Source: Kribbella aluminosa
GTDB lineage: Bacteria; Actinomycetota; Actinomycetes; Propionibacteriales; Kribbellaceae
Length of the DNA: 64,000 bases
NCBI RefSeq assembly: GCF_017876295.1
Contig: NZ_JAGINT010000001.1
Span: forward strand, 4,154,001-4,218,000
Direction of reading: 5' to 3'
A model generated the notes under the pieces. It worked only from the letters and a program-made list of their open reading frames with translations, ran no database searches and was not told where the DNA came from. Below are positions 1-8,652 of the stretch, piece after piece (the first letter of the stretch is position 1; every line of letters begins with the position of its first letter). A program made the position numbers and the translations under genes.

Positions 1-1810
1 CGACGACCTGATGCGGTTCGTCCCGGGCCCGGACCTGCCGACCGGTGGCAAGATCGTCGGCCTGGACGGCATCAAGGACGCGTACGCGACCGGCCGCGGC
101 AGCTTCAAGATGCGCGCCACCGCCCGGATCGAGAACGTCACCCCGCGCCGCAAGGGCATCGTGGTCACCGAGCTGCCGTACTCCGTCGGCCCGGAGAAGG
201 TGATCGAGAAGATCAAGACCCTGGTGCAGAGCAAGAAGCTCCAGGGCATCGCGGACGTCAAGGACCTCACCGACCGGATGCACGGCACCCAGCTGGTGAT
301 CGAGGTCAAGAACGGGTTCGTCCCGGAGGCGCTGCTCGAGCAGCTCTACAAGCTCACGCCGCTCGAGGACGCGTTCCACGTCAACAACGTCTGCCTGGTC
401 GAGGGCCAGCCGCGGACGCTCGGCCTGAAGCCTCTCCTCGAGGTGTACCTCGCGCACCGGTACGACGTGGTCCGCCGGCGCAGCGAGTTCCGCCGGAAGA
501 AGGCGCAGGACCGGCTGCACATCGTCGACGGCCTGCTGATCGCGATCCTGGACATCGACGAGGTCATCCAGGTGATCCGGAGCAGCGACGACTCGGCCGA
601 GGCGCGGTCCCGGCTGATCGAGATCTACGAGCTGTCCGAGGTCCAGGCGAACTACATCCTGGACATGCCGCTGCGCCGGCTGACGAAGTACTCGAAGCTC
701 GAGCTGGAGACAGAGAAGGGCGAGCTGGAGCGCGACATCGAGGCACTGACCGCGATCATCGAGGACGAGGCGCTGCTCCGCAAGACGGTCTCCGACGAGC
801 TCGCCGAGGTCGCCAAGACGTACGGGACGCCGCGCCGGACGGTGCTGCTGGAGTCGTCCGGCGCCACCAAGACGGCCGCCGTGCCGCTCGAGGTCAGCGA
901 CGACCCGTGCTGGATCCTGATGAGCTCCACCGGGCTGCTGGCCCGGATCGACGGCGTCGAGCCGTTCGGCGCCACCGAGTCGCGGGCCAAGCACGACGCG
1001 ATCGTGTCGGTGGTCAAGAGCACCGCCCGCGGCCAGTACGGGCTGATCACGAGCGCGGGCCGGCTGATCCGGCTGGAGTCGCTCGACCTGCCCGCCGTAC
1101 CGACCACCGCGAACGCGCCGAACCTGCAGGGTGGCGCGCCGGTCGCGGAGTTCGTGTCGCTGGAGCCGGGTGAGAAGGCGCTCGCGCTGACCACGATGGA
1201 CCCGGAGTCGGTCGGTGTCGCGCTCGGTACGGCGGCCGGCGTGGTGAAGCGCGTCGTACCGGATCACCTGAGCAACCGCGACTCGTGGGAGATCGTCAGC
1301 CTGAAGGACGGCGACGAGGTGATCGGCGCGGTCGAGCTGGCGACCGGTGACGAGGAGCTGTGCTTCATCACGTCCGACGCGCAACTCCTGCACTTCCCGG
1401 CCTCCGCCGTACGGCCGCAGGGCCGGACCGCGGGCGGCATGGCCGGCGTCCGGCTGGCCGCGAAGGCGAAGGCGGTCTTCTTCGGCGCCGTGGACACCGC
1501 TCGCGAGGCGCAGGTCGTCACGATCGCGGGCTCGTCGTCGGCGCTGCCGGGGACCGAGGTCGGCGCGGTGAAGGTGACGCCGTTCAGCGAGTACCCGGGC
1601 AAGGGCCGCGGGACCGGCGGCGTCCGCTGCCAGCGGCTGCTCAAGGGCGAAGACTGGCTGCTGCTCGGGTACGTCGGGGTCGCGCCGGTGAAGGCCACCG
1701 CGAGCAGCGGGGCGCCGGTCGAGCTGCCGCCTGTCGACCCGCGGCGGGACGGTTCCGGCGTACCGGTGGCGCAGCCGATCGCTGCGTGCGCTTCCGATCT
1801 GGCAGGCTGA
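1..1810 (+). CDS. parC: DNA topoisomerase IV (gyrase-type) subunit A, C-terminal part; 5' end lies outside the window
   Basis: The reading frame is open from the first base, so the gene starts upstream and only about 600 C-terminal residues are here. Subunit A of type IIA topoisomerases forms the DNA-breaking core, cuts both strands and passes a second duplex, and works with a GyrB/ParE ATPase subunit. The visible part holds the tower and coiled-coil region (for example YILDMPLRRLT) and then a beta-pinwheel C-terminal domain. A degenerate GyrA-box-like stretch, PQGRTAGGMAGVRL, is present instead of a canonical box. This favours ParC over GyrA. The matching subunit B gene is in the window at 24284-26368 on the other strand. 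The catalytic Tyr region is not in the window. Confidence 0.9.
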   Translation, partial: DDLMRFVPGPDLPTGGKIVGLDGIKDAYATGRGSFKMRATARIENVTPRRKGIVVTELPYSVGPEKVIEKIKTLVQSKKLQGIADVKDLTDRMHGTQLVIEVKNGFVPEALLEQLYKLTPLEDAFHVNNVCLVEGQPRTLGLKPLLEVYLAHRYDVVRRRSEFRRKKAQDRLHIVDGLLIAILDIDEVIQVIRSSDDSAEARSRLIEIYELSEVQANYILDMPLRRLTKYSKLELETEKGELERDIEALTAIIEDEALLRKTVSDELAEVAKTYGTPRRTVLLESSGATKTAAVPLEVSDDPCWILMSSTGLLARIDGVEPFGATESRAKHDAIVSVVKSTARGQYGLITSAGRLIRLESLDLPAVPTTANAPNLQGGAPVAEFVSLEPGEKALALTTMDPESVGVALGTAAGVVKRVVPDHLSNRDSWEIVSLKDGDEVIGAVELATGDEELCFITSDAQLLHFPASAVRPQGRTAGGMAGVRLAAKAKAVFFGAVDTAREAQVVTIAGSSSALPGTEVGAVKVTPFSEYPGKGRGTGGVRCQRLLKGEDWLLLGYVGVAPVKATASSGAPVELPPVDPRRDGSGVPVAQPIAACASDLAG

Positions 1811-1815
1811 GGTCC

Positions 1816-2523
1816 GTGAAGAGAGTGCTCGCGCTGTGCGTGGTCGTCGTCCTTGCCGTCGCCGGTTGCAGCGGCAAGAAGGACTCCGGATCCGGGAGTA
1901 GTTCGACCGGTACGGATGCGGTCGCGCTGCTGACCGGTGCGAAGAAGGCGATCGACGACGCGGCCAGCGTGCACATCGTGCTGACCGGGCGCGACCTGCC
2001 GGCCGGCGCGCAGGCCCTGGTCAGCGGTGACGGCGTCGCCACGCACGCGCCGGCGTTCAAGGGCAAGCTGACCGTCCGGACGAACGGCACGCCGCTCGAC
2101 GCGGAGGTGGTCGCGGTCGGGAGCAAGGTCTACGCGAAGGTGTCGTTCGCGCCGACCTTCATCGAGCTTTCGCCGACCCAGCTGGCCGGTCTCGGCGCGC
2201 CGGACCCTGCCGTCCTGCTCGATCCCACGAAGGGCCTGACCGCGGTCCTGCCGACGCTGAAGGACGCCAAGGTGAAGGGCCAGACCCGCGACGGGTCGAA
2301 GGTGCTGACCGAGGTCACCGGATCCGTCGCGGGCAAGTCGCTGCAGGGCATCTTCCCGAAGGCGCCCGCGGACAAGGACTTCCCGAGCACGTTCAAGATC
2401 GACAAGTCCACGCAGCAGCTGGTCTCGGCGACCATCACCGGTCAGTTCTACGCCGGCACCACCAGCAGCTACGACGTCACCTTGGACAAGTACGGCGAGA
2501 AGGTCGAGATCACCAAGCCGTGA
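1816..2523 (+). CDS. LppX/LprAFG-family cell-envelope lipoprotein (LprG-like)
   Basis: A 235-residue protein starting at GTG 1816, with a ribosome site overlapping the parC stop codon. The N-terminus is a lipoprotein signal peptide: KR, a hydrophobic run, then the lipobox LAVAGC with Cys18 as the lipidated residue, followed by a Ser/Gly/Lys linker. The rest has the pattern of the LppX_LprAFG family, whose members carry acylated lipids through the envelope of actinobacteria. The next gene, 16 bp downstream, is an MFS exporter. This is the same order as the mycobacterial lprG-P55 operon, in which lipoprotein and exporter act together on triacylglycerol and lipoglycan export. Family assignment rests on pattern and context; the lipid cargo is inferred. 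Confidence 0.75.
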   Translation: MKRVLALCVVVVLAVAGCSGKKDSGSGSSSTGTDAVALLTGAKKAIDDAASVHIVLTGRDLPAGAQALVSGDGVATHAPAFKGKLTVRTNGTPLDAEVVAVGSKVYAKVSFAPTFIELSPTQLAGLGAPDPAVLLDPTKGLTAVLPTLKDAKVKGQTRDGSKVLTEVTGSVAGKSLQGIFPKAPADKDFPSTFKIDKSTQQLVSATITGQFYAGTTSSYDVTLDKYGEKVEITKP

Positions 2524-2539
2524 CGCCGGGGCTCTAGAG

Positions 2540-4210
2540 ATGTCCGCCGCCGTGCGGCCCCGCGCCCAGCTGACGCTGGCGTCCATCGCCGTCGCGTTCG
2601 CGGCAGCGGACACGTACGTCGTCGTGCTCGCGTTGCCCGACATGATGTCCGGGGTCGGGCTGTCGGCCGACGAACTGCAACGGGCCGCGCCGATCATCTC
2701 GGGATTCCTGCTCGGGTACATCGCCGTACTGCCGTTGATCGGGCGGATCGCCGACGTCGCCGGGCGTACTCCGGTACTCGTCGGGGCGCTGCTGCTGTTC
2801 GCGGTCGGGTCGTTGGTGACGGCCGGTGCCTACGACTTGCCGCTGGTGGTGACCGGTCGGTTTCTTCAAGGGGTCGGCGGTGGTGGGCTGGTTCCGGCGA
2901 CGCTCGCGCTGGTGGCCGATCTGTGGCCGGCCGAGCGGCGCGGGCTGCCCTTGGGTGTGGTCGGCGCGGTGCAGGAGTTGGGGTCCGTCCTCGGTCCGCT
3001 GCTGGGTGCGGCCGTACTCGCCGTCGCTGACTGGCGGTACATCTTCTGGCTCAACCTCACCGTCGCCGTCGTCCTCGCGCTGATGCTTCGCGGGTGGAGT
3101 TGGCCTCCCCCGTCCGCTGTCGTCGGGCTGCTCGCCTGTGTCGCGCTTGGGCTCACGTTGACGGCTCCGCAGGCGCTTGCGTCGGGCGTCACCCTCGGGC
3201 TGCCCTTCGTCCCGTTCACGGGTACGTCGCGGCTGTTGACGCCGATCGGTGTCGTGACGCTGGTCCTTGGGTTCCTCTGGCTTGCGCTGGTGCTGTGGCG
3301 GACGCGCAGTCATCTGCACGGCCTGCTGTCGCAGGTCGATCTGGTCGGCGCGCTGCTGCTGGCTCTCGCTCTGGCGGGCGTGGTGCTCGCGTTCGCGACG
3401 GCCGATCCCGAGAAGCAGCTGATGTCGCCGGCCGGGCCGTGGCTGCTGGTCGCTGCCGCCGTCTTCGCGGTGGTGTTCGCGCTGTGGCAACGGCGTACGT
3501 CGGCGGCGATCGTGCCGCGGGGTCTGCTCGGTGCGCGGGCGGCGTGGGGCTCGTTGGTGGTCAGCTTTCTGATCGGTTGCGCGCTGATCGCTGCACTGGT
3601 CGACGTACCGGTGTTTGCGCGTACGACGCAGGGCGGCGGTCAGTTGGCGGCAGCGCTGGTCCTGCTGCGGTTCCTGATCGCCCTGCCGGTCGGCGCGGTG
3701 GTCGGCGGGTGGTTGACGCGGCGGTACGGGCTCGGGCTGATCACCGGCGCCGGGCTGGGCCTGTCCGGGGTGATGTTCACGGTGATGGCGTTCTGGAGCC
3801 GTACGGCGCTCGACCACTGGCCGGCCACCTTCGTGCTGCTGGTCTGCGGGTTCGGGTTCGGGCTCGCGTTGTCGCCGGTCAACACCGCGATGCTCGGCGC
3901 GACACCGGGCGACAGCCACGGGCTGGTCAGCGCGCTCGTGGTCGTCGCGCGGATGGTCGGGATGCTGGTCGGGGTGTCCGCGCTGACCGCGATCGGCCTG
4001 CGCCGGTACTACGCCATTGCCAACGGCATCAAATCGCCGAACGAGCTCTGCCCGTCGACGCCGGCGAACTGCCGCCCGTACGTCGATGCGCTCCTGGACG
4101 CCGCCGTTTCACAAGTTCACGCGATCTTCGCCGGGGCGGCGGTGTGCGCGTTCCTGGCCGCGATCGTCGGCGTGCTGGTGCTCGGGCGGCGTGGTACAGC
4201 GCACACATGA
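2540..4210 (+). CDS. MFS transporter, P55-like (drug:H+ antiporter/lipid exporter)
   Basis: A 556-residue membrane protein with about 14 hydrophobic segments. The MFS motif between helices 2 and 3 reads GRIADVAGRTPVL, and motif C in helix 5 is near LGSVLGPLLGAAVL. The gene directly follows the LprG-like lipoprotein, which in mycobacteria partners with an MFS exporter of this kind (P55, Rv1410c). A loop near residues 470-490 (NGIKSPNELCPSTPANC) has two Cys and lies between the last helices, so it is probably external. The likely role is export of a lipid or amphiphilic drug, driven by the proton gradient. The 3' end of the gene is embedded in a perfect palindrome (see 4206-4221). Confidence 0.8.
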   Translation: MSAAVRPRAQLTLASIAVAFAAADTYVVVLALPDMMSGVGLSADELQRAAPIISGFLLGYIAVLPLIGRIADVAGRTPVLVGALLLFAVGSLVTAGAYDLPLVVTGRFLQGVGGGGLVPATLALVADLWPAERRGLPLGVVGAVQELGSVLGPLLGAAVLAVADWRYIFWLNLTVAVVLALMLRGWSWPPPSAVVGLLACVALGLTLTAPQALASGVTLGLPFVPFTGTSRLLTPIGVVTLVLGFLWLALVLWRTRSHLHGLLSQVDLVGALLLALALAGVVLAFATADPEKQLMSPAGPWLLVAAAVFAVVFALWQRRTSAAIVPRGLLGARAAWGSLVVSFLIGCALIAALVDVPVFARTTQGGGQLAAALVLLRFLIALPVGAVVGGWLTRRYGLGLITGAGLGLSGVMFTVMAFWSRTALDHWPATFVLLVCGFGFGLALSPVNTAMLGATPGDSHGLVSALVVVARMVGMLVGVSALTAIGLRRYYAIANGIKSPNELCPSTPANCRPYVDALLDAAVSQVHAIFAGAAVCAFLAAIVGVLVLGRRGTAHT

Positions 4211-4221
4211 TGATCATCATG
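4206..4221. promoter_or_regulatory. Perfect 16-bp palindrome upstream of the sucrase-like/carbonic anhydrase pair
   Basis: CATGATGATCATCATG is self-complementary over all 16 bases. It spans the stop codon of the MFS gene and ends 37 bp before the GTG start at 4259. Its A+T content is higher than the surroundings and it has no spacer. That makes it a plausible dimer-bound operator for the downstream pair rather than a terminator, because a hairpin with no loop is poor. Fur/Zur-type boxes are palindromes of about this size, but the match to any named box is not demonstrated. Confidence 0.4.
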
Positions 4222-4258
4222 AGGGACAGCCGTCTCGCGTCGCGTACCGTGTGATGCT

Positions 4259-5188
4259 GTGAGCCCTGCACCTGCCTCCGGCCTGTGCTCGACGTTCTGT
4301 CGGGTGCTCCAGGAGCCATTGGCCGGTACGGCGGTGGTCGCGGCCGGCTGGGTCGTCGTCGAGCAGCCGGGTCCGTGGGGCGCGAAGGCGCCGACGCACA
4401 GCCACCTCGACCCGGCCTTCGGCGGGGCGTTCGACGACCGGTGCAAGAAGGCCGACGTACGCTTCGGGCTGATCCGCTCCCCCGGCCGGCACGCGGACGC
4501 GGTCGAGCGGTCGCACCAGGTCTTCGTCGCGTCGACCAGGCCCGGTCGTAGCTGGCTGCTCGGCGGCCGGGTCGCCGATCCCGCCGACCTGAGCGCGCTC
4601 GACCTGGACGCGGTGGCCCGCGGCGACCGTACGGCCGTGACCGCGTCGCTGCCCGGATTGACGATTGTCGACAATCCGATTGTGCTCGTGTGTACGAACG
4701 GCAAGCGCGACGAGTGCTGCGCCCTCCTCGGCCGGCCGCTCGTGTCCGGACTGGCCGAGCGGGCACCGGGGCGGGTGTGGGAGGCCAACCACCTCGGCGG
4801 GCACCGGTTCGCGCCGACCGCGACGTACCTGCCGGCCGGGACCATGCACGGGCAGCTGACCGTCGAGACGGCGGTCGAGATACTCACGGCCGCCGACCGC
4901 GGTGAGACAGTGCTGACCGGGCTGCGCGGCCGGTCCACCTGGACCAAGGGCGGTCAGGTGGCCGAGGTCGCCGTACGCGAGCTCATCGGAGAGTTTGCGC
5001 TGGATGCGTTGCAGGTCGTCGGCGAAGCTGCCGACACTGTCACCGTCCAGCATGCCGACGGCCGATCGTGGACCGTGCCGGTCACGAGTGCGCCGGCCGA
5101 TCCACCTCGCCCGGACTCCTGCGGAAAGGAACCGTTCGCCATGCCGATCCTGCAAGCCGGTACCCCAGTGTCTGGTGGTGTCCGATGA
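4259..5188 (+). CDS. Sucrase/ferredoxin-like protein (thioredoxin-fold [2Fe-2S] family)
   Basis: A 309-residue protein starting at GTG 4259. It has the marks of the sucrase/ferredoxin-like family: a Cys cluster LVCTNGKRDECC (Cys145, Cys153, Cys154) and the following HLGGHRFAPTATYLP stretch (about 178-192), which in this family follows the metal-binding Cys residues. A second Cys pair near the N-terminus (Cys10, Cys14) is also typical. The family resembles thioredoxin-like ferredoxins and probably binds an iron-sulfur cluster. The biochemical role is unknown; the old name 'sucrase' is misleading. Its stop codon overlaps the start of the carbonic anhydrase by 4 bp, so the two are translationally coupled. 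Confidence 0.8.
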   Translation: MSPAPASGLCSTFCRVLQEPLAGTAVVAAGWVVVEQPGPWGAKAPTHSHLDPAFGGAFDDRCKKADVRFGLIRSPGRHADAVERSHQVFVASTRPGRSWLLGGRVADPADLSALDLDAVARGDRTAVTASLPGLTIVDNPIVLVCTNGKRDECCALLGRPLVSGLAERAPGRVWEANHLGGHRFAPTATYLPAGTMHGQLTVETAVEILTAADRGETVLTGLRGRSTWTKGGQVAEVAVRELIGEFALDALQVVGEAADTVTVQHADGRSWTVPVTSAPADPPRPDSCGKEPFAMPILQAGTPVSGGVR

Positions 5189-5682
5189 CCGAGGGCTTCG
5201 ACGACCTGCTCGCCGCGAACGCGGAGTACGCCGCCGACTTCCACTACGGCGGGTTCGACGGGATCGCCCACGCCGGCATCGGCCTGGTCACCTGCATGGA
5301 CTCCCGGATCCCCCCGCTGGAGATGCTCGGCCTGAAGGCCGGCGACGCCAAGGTCCTCCGCTCCGCCGGCGGCCGCGTCACCGAGATCACCATGACCGGC
5401 CTGGTCCTGGGCGTCCAGCTCCTCGGCGTCCGCCGGATCATGATCATCCCGCACACCCGCTGCGCGATGGCCGCGATGTCCGAGGACGAACTCCGCGCCA
5501 AGGTAGAACTCGCCGCCGGAAAACCCGCCGGCTACCTCCCCATCTCCGTCATCCCCGACCAGCTGGAAGCCCTCCGCCGCGACGTAGCCGCCGTCCGCGA
5601 ACACCCCCTGATCGGCGAAACCATCCTGGTCGGCGGCTTCATGTACGACGTGGACACCGGCAAACTCACCCAGATCGACTGA
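5185..5682 (+). CDS. Beta-class carbonic anhydrase
   Basis: A 165-residue protein whose ATG overlaps the upstream stop as ATGA. Beta-carbonic anhydrases interconvert CO2 and bicarbonate with a zinc held by Cys, His and Cys. The CMDSR motif (Cys37, Asp39, Arg41) and the PHTRC motif (His90, Cys93) supply the ligands and the Asp/Arg dyad. The more usual HTDCGM or HTKCGM is HTRCAM here. The protein is shorter than the 200-plus residues of plant-type enzymes and matches the compact actinobacterial form. The 3' end overlaps the convergent regulator gene by 17 bp. Confidence 0.85.
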   Translation: MTEGFDDLLAANAEYAADFHYGGFDGIAHAGIGLVTCMDSRIPPLEMLGLKAGDAKVLRSAGGRVTEITMTGLVLGVQLLGVRRIMIIPHTRCAMAAMSEDELRAKVELAAGKPAGYLPISVIPDQLEALRRDVAAVREHPLIGETILVGGFMYDVDTGKLTQID

Positions 5683-6571
5683 CCAGCACCCCGAACCCGT
5701 CGAGGTGCCGGGCGAGGCTGTACTCGAACAGCTCGCTCAGGTCGGCCACGACCTCCTCCGGAACGGCCGCGAGCAACGGGAACCGGCCGCCGGACAGCAA
5801 CTCGTCCGCACGACGGCGTCTGTCCATCCACCACCGGTCCAGGCTGATACCCGTCTCCTGCTCGGCCTCGATCTCGTCCGCCATCGCACGCGCCGCGGTG
5901 ATCACCACACCGTGCAGAGTGAGCGCTTCGCGGACACACACCTCGGCGGGGAGACCCAGGCAGTCGATGGCGCGCATCGTCCACTCGGTCTGGGCCGTCA
6001 GGTTCGGCACGAGCAGCGGGCGGGTGAACGACACCGCGGCAGGTAGCCAGAGGTGGCGGCGGCACAGATCCCACTGCCGGCGCGCGATCAGTTCGAGCTT
6101 CGCCCGCCAGCCGGCCGGGCCCGGTTCGGGGAGTTCGTACTCGCCGAAAACCGCGTCCACCATCTCGGTCAGCAGCTCGTCCTTCCCGGCCACATGCCGG
6201 TAGAGCGACATCGCCCCCACCCCGAGCTCCACCGCGACCCGGCGCATCGAAACCGCCTCGATCCCCTCCCCGTCCGCCACCAGCACCGCCGCCCGCAACA
6301 CTTGCCCCTTGGTCAGCACCACCCGGGCAGCGCTCCCTGCGCGAGATGGGTGCCGGCCGCGGGGGCGGGCGACGACGGTGCCGGAGCCGACCTTGGTTTC
6401 GACCAGCCCCGCGTCGCGCAGCGCGGCCGTCACCTTGGTCGCGGTGGCGAGCGCGATCCCCCACCGGCGCGCGATCTCGCGCACCGACGGCACCCGATCC
6501 CCGGGCCGCAGTTCGCCGGTCAGGATCCGCGTCCGCAACTCCTTCGCAACACTCTCGTACGGCGCTTCCAC
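5666..6571 (-). CDS. GntR-TetR double-HTH transcriptional regulator
   Basis: A 301-residue regulator with two DNA-binding modules. Residues about 1-70 form a GntR winged helix (SVREIARRWGIALATATKV then GLVETKVGSGTVV, the wing). After a basic linker, residues about 86-135 form a TetR HTH (MRRVAVELGVGAMSLYRHV, KDELL), followed by an all-helical TetR C-terminal ligand domain. Such tandem fusions are known in actinobacteria, but which module binds which site is unclear. The gene is divergent from the GNAT gene at 6665, and the 93-bp spacer is the obvious place for its operator. It overlaps the carbonic anhydrase gene tail to tail. Confidence 0.85.
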   Translation of the reverse strand: MEAPYESVAKELRTRILTGELRPGDRVPSVREIARRWGIALATATKVTAALRDAGLVETKVGSGTVVARPRGRHPSRAGSAARVVLTKGQVLRAAVLVADGEGIEAVSMRRVAVELGVGAMSLYRHVAGKDELLTEMVDAVFGEYELPEPGPAGWRAKLELIARRQWDLCRRHLWLPAAVSFTRPLLVPNLTAQTEWTMRAIDCLGLPAEVCVREALTLHGVVITAARAMADEIEAEQETGISLDRWWMDRRRRADELLSGGRFPLLAAVPEEVVADLSELFEYSLARHLDGFGVLVSRSG

Positions 6572-6664
6572 CCGACCAAGTGTACTAGATCATTCTGCGC
6601 CCGAGCAGCACACTCTCGCCCAGCAAACAAGGGATTTCAGGGATCAGCTGAGTACGGTGTACGC

Positions 6665-7312
6665 ATGGTCCACCATCCACCGTCCACCGGGCAGGCGGCC
6701 GTCCTCACCGTCCTGCACGACGCGTTCGCCGACGACCCACTGATCAGCTGGCTCTTCCCGGACACCACCACCCGAGCCGACCTCCAAACCGCGCTCTACT
6801 TCCGCCCGCTCCTCGCCCACCCAGCCGCCGAAGCCGACCTCGTCCAGGCCGGCTCAGGCGAACCAGCCGGCGCCTCCATCTGGCTCCACCTCGCCGCCGG
6901 CGAACCGCCGTACGGCTCACAGCCGCAAGCTCATCCCGGCGACGCCCGGGGCCGGCAGGGCGACCCAGGCGACACCCCGCTCGACCTGCCGGGCGACAGT
7001 CAGCGGCTCCGGGCACTTGGAGCGGAACTCGCACCGAGGCATCCGCACGACCAGGCGTACATCTACCTGCCGTGCATGGCCGTCACGCCGGCGCACCGTG
7101 GCCTGGGGCTGGGCTCGGAAATGTTGGAGCGCCGCCTGCGGTGGGCCGACTCGCTTGCGCTCGGCACCTATCTCGAAGCCAGCTCGCCGCGGAGCCGCGC
7201 GCTCTACCTCCGGCACGGCTTCCACGACCGCGGCGCACCGATCCAACTCGCAGACAGCCCGGCCCTCTGGCCCATGTGGCGGCCCACGACCAAAACAGGA
7301 GTCCACCGATGA
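6665..7312 (+). CDS. GNAT-family N-acetyltransferase
   Basis: A 215-residue protein. The acetyl-CoA binding loop of GNAT enzymes is visible as YLPCMAVTPAHRGLGLGSEM (the Q/RxxGxG/A element is HRGLGLG), followed by a helix and then LEASSPRSRALYLRHGF, which is the usual beta5-alpha4 region. The N-terminal half is typical of the actinobacterial subgroup with SWLFPD early on. The substrate cannot be told. Its stop overlaps the start of the hydrolase by 4 bp (ATGA), so the two are likely co-transcribed, from the spacer shared with the GntR-TetR regulator. Confidence 0.8.
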   Translation: MVHHPPSTGQAAVLTVLHDAFADDPLISWLFPDTTTRADLQTALYFRPLLAHPAAEADLVQAGSGEPAGASIWLHLAAGEPPYGSQPQAHPGDARGRQGDPGDTPLDLPGDSQRLRALGAELAPRHPHDQAYIYLPCMAVTPAHRGLGLGSEMLERRLRWADSLALGTYLEASSPRSRALYLRHGFHDRGAPIQLADSPALWPMWRPTTKTGVHR

Positions 7313-8175
7313 CCGATCGACCGATCTTCGTCTTCGTACACGGCACCCACTCGTCCTCGAGTTCGTGGAACGATCTCGTCAACGAGCTCACCCTGCGCGG
7401 CCATCGCTGCGTCACAGTCGACCTGCCCGGACACGGTACGGGCGGCTTCTTCCCGCGCGCGTACCAGGCACCACAGGACCTCCGCGGACTCGCCACCGAA
7501 CCGTCTCCGCTGGCAACCCGCACCCTCGACGAGTACGTCGACCACACGATCGCCGTCGTACGCCGGGCGTCCGAGCACGGCCCTGTCATCCTCGTCGGCG
7601 CCAGCCAAGGTGGTGTCACCCTCAGCCGCGTCGGCAACGCCGTACCGGAGCTCCTGGAACGACTCGTCTACGTCTCGGCGTACTGCTGCGTCGACCTCCC
7701 CAGCATGGCGGCGTACTTCGCCACACCGGAGAACGGCGACAGCCTCGTCGACCAGGTCACCAAAGCCGTCGTGGGCGACCCGGCGGTCCTCGGCGTGGCC
7801 AGAGTCAACTGGCGGACCGCCGACCCCGGCCTCATCGCCGGCATCAAGGAATGTCTCGCCGCCGGCTTCACCGACGATGCGACGCACAACCTGCTGAACC
7901 ACTTCCAGCCCGACGAGCCCGCCGCGATCCCGCTCGCGGACGCCCGTGGCCACGCGGACACCTGGGGCCGGATCCCCCGCACGTACGTCCGCTTCACCGC
8001 GGACCGTCTGATCCCGCCCGCCCTCCAGAACCGCTTCATCACCGAGGCAGACCGTCTGACTCCAGACAATCCCACCGACATCCGCGACGTACCCGCGCCA
8101 CACGCCGGCCCGATGAGCCGCCCCGAACTGGTCGCCATCCTCGACTCCCTGGCCAGTCCGTCAGAGCAGTCGTAG
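7309..8175 (+). CDS. Alpha/beta hydrolase
   Basis: A 288-residue hydrolase. It opens with the oxyanion strand-loop VFVHGTHSSSSSWN and has the nucleophile elbow GASQGG (Ser in GxSxG, near residue 100). The C-terminal catalytic His is probably in VPAPHAGPMSRP. The family is the AB_hydrolase_6-like group (esterase, salicylate esterase and similar). It is translationally coupled to the GNAT gene. The substrate is unknown. The region GTGGFFPRAYQAPQD is an insertion relative to minimal esterases and could shape the lid. Confidence 0.8.
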   Translation: MTDRPIFVFVHGTHSSSSSWNDLVNELTLRGHRCVTVDLPGHGTGGFFPRAYQAPQDLRGLATEPSPLATRTLDEYVDHTIAVVRRASEHGPVILVGASQGGVTLSRVGNAVPELLERLVYVSAYCCVDLPSMAAYFATPENGDSLVDQVTKAVVGDPAVLGVARVNWRTADPGLIAGIKECLAAGFTDDATHNLLNHFQPDEPAAIPLADARGHADTWGRIPRTYVRFTADRLIPPALQNRFITEADRLTPDNPTDIRDVPAPHAGPMSRPELVAILDSLASPSEQS

Positions 8176-8195
8176 AGGGTCGTGTCAGCAGCGAC

Positions 8196-8534
8196 CTAGC
8201 GGCTGTCGTACTCCGCGCGGGCGGCGTCGATGTGCGGCAGGTGCGTGATGCTCCACTCGAGCAGCGGTGCGGTGGCCTCGCGCAGGGTCCGGCCCATCGT
8301 GGTCAGCTCGTAGCTGACGTGCGGCGGCATGACAGTGCGGACCGTGCGCGTCAGGATCCCGTCGCGCTCGAGGTCGCGCAGAGTCACTGTGAGCATGCGC
8401 TGGCTGATGCCGTCGATGCCCCGCTTGAGCTCGGTGAAGCGTCGCGGCCCGTCCTTGAGCATGCGCACGATCAGCAGCGCCCACTTGTCCCCGACGATCC
8501 CGAGGACTTCGCGGGCTTGGCAAGGGTCCTGCAT
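8196..8534 (-). CDS. HxlR-family winged-helix regulator
   Basis: A 112-residue protein that is one HxlR domain. It has the hallmark N-terminal Cys (DPCQAREVLGIVGDKW), then LKDGPRRFTELKRGIDGISQRMLTVTLRDLE as recognition region and a wing ending MPPHVSYELT. HxlR proteins commonly sense electrophiles or oxidants through that Cys and control an adjacent divergent gene. Here the divergent neighbour is the alpha/beta hydrolase at 8653. The 118-bp spacer holds two similar elements, GGTCACCGAAAAG and GGTTACGAAAGGG, which could be the operator. Target assignment is inferred from position. Confidence 0.85.
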   Translation of the reverse strand: MQDPCQAREVLGIVGDKWALLIVRMLKDGPRRFTELKRGIDGISQRMLTVTLRDLERDGILTRTVRTVMPPHVSYELTTMGRTLREATAPLLEWSITHLPHIDAARAEYDSR

Positions 8535-8652
8535 GGTTACCTCCTGAGAACCGGGTCACCGAAAAGTGCCGTATTGCCCCGTGCGCACCGTCTGGACCAC
8601 GATGTTATCGGTTACGAAAGGGTACCGAGGCACGAGGAGGAACCGTACGACT

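Noticed and set aside
2534..3919. 461-residue minus-strand frame rich in Arg, Gln, Pro and Asp
   Set aside because: Antisense shadow of the MFS gene; low-complexity composition explains its length.
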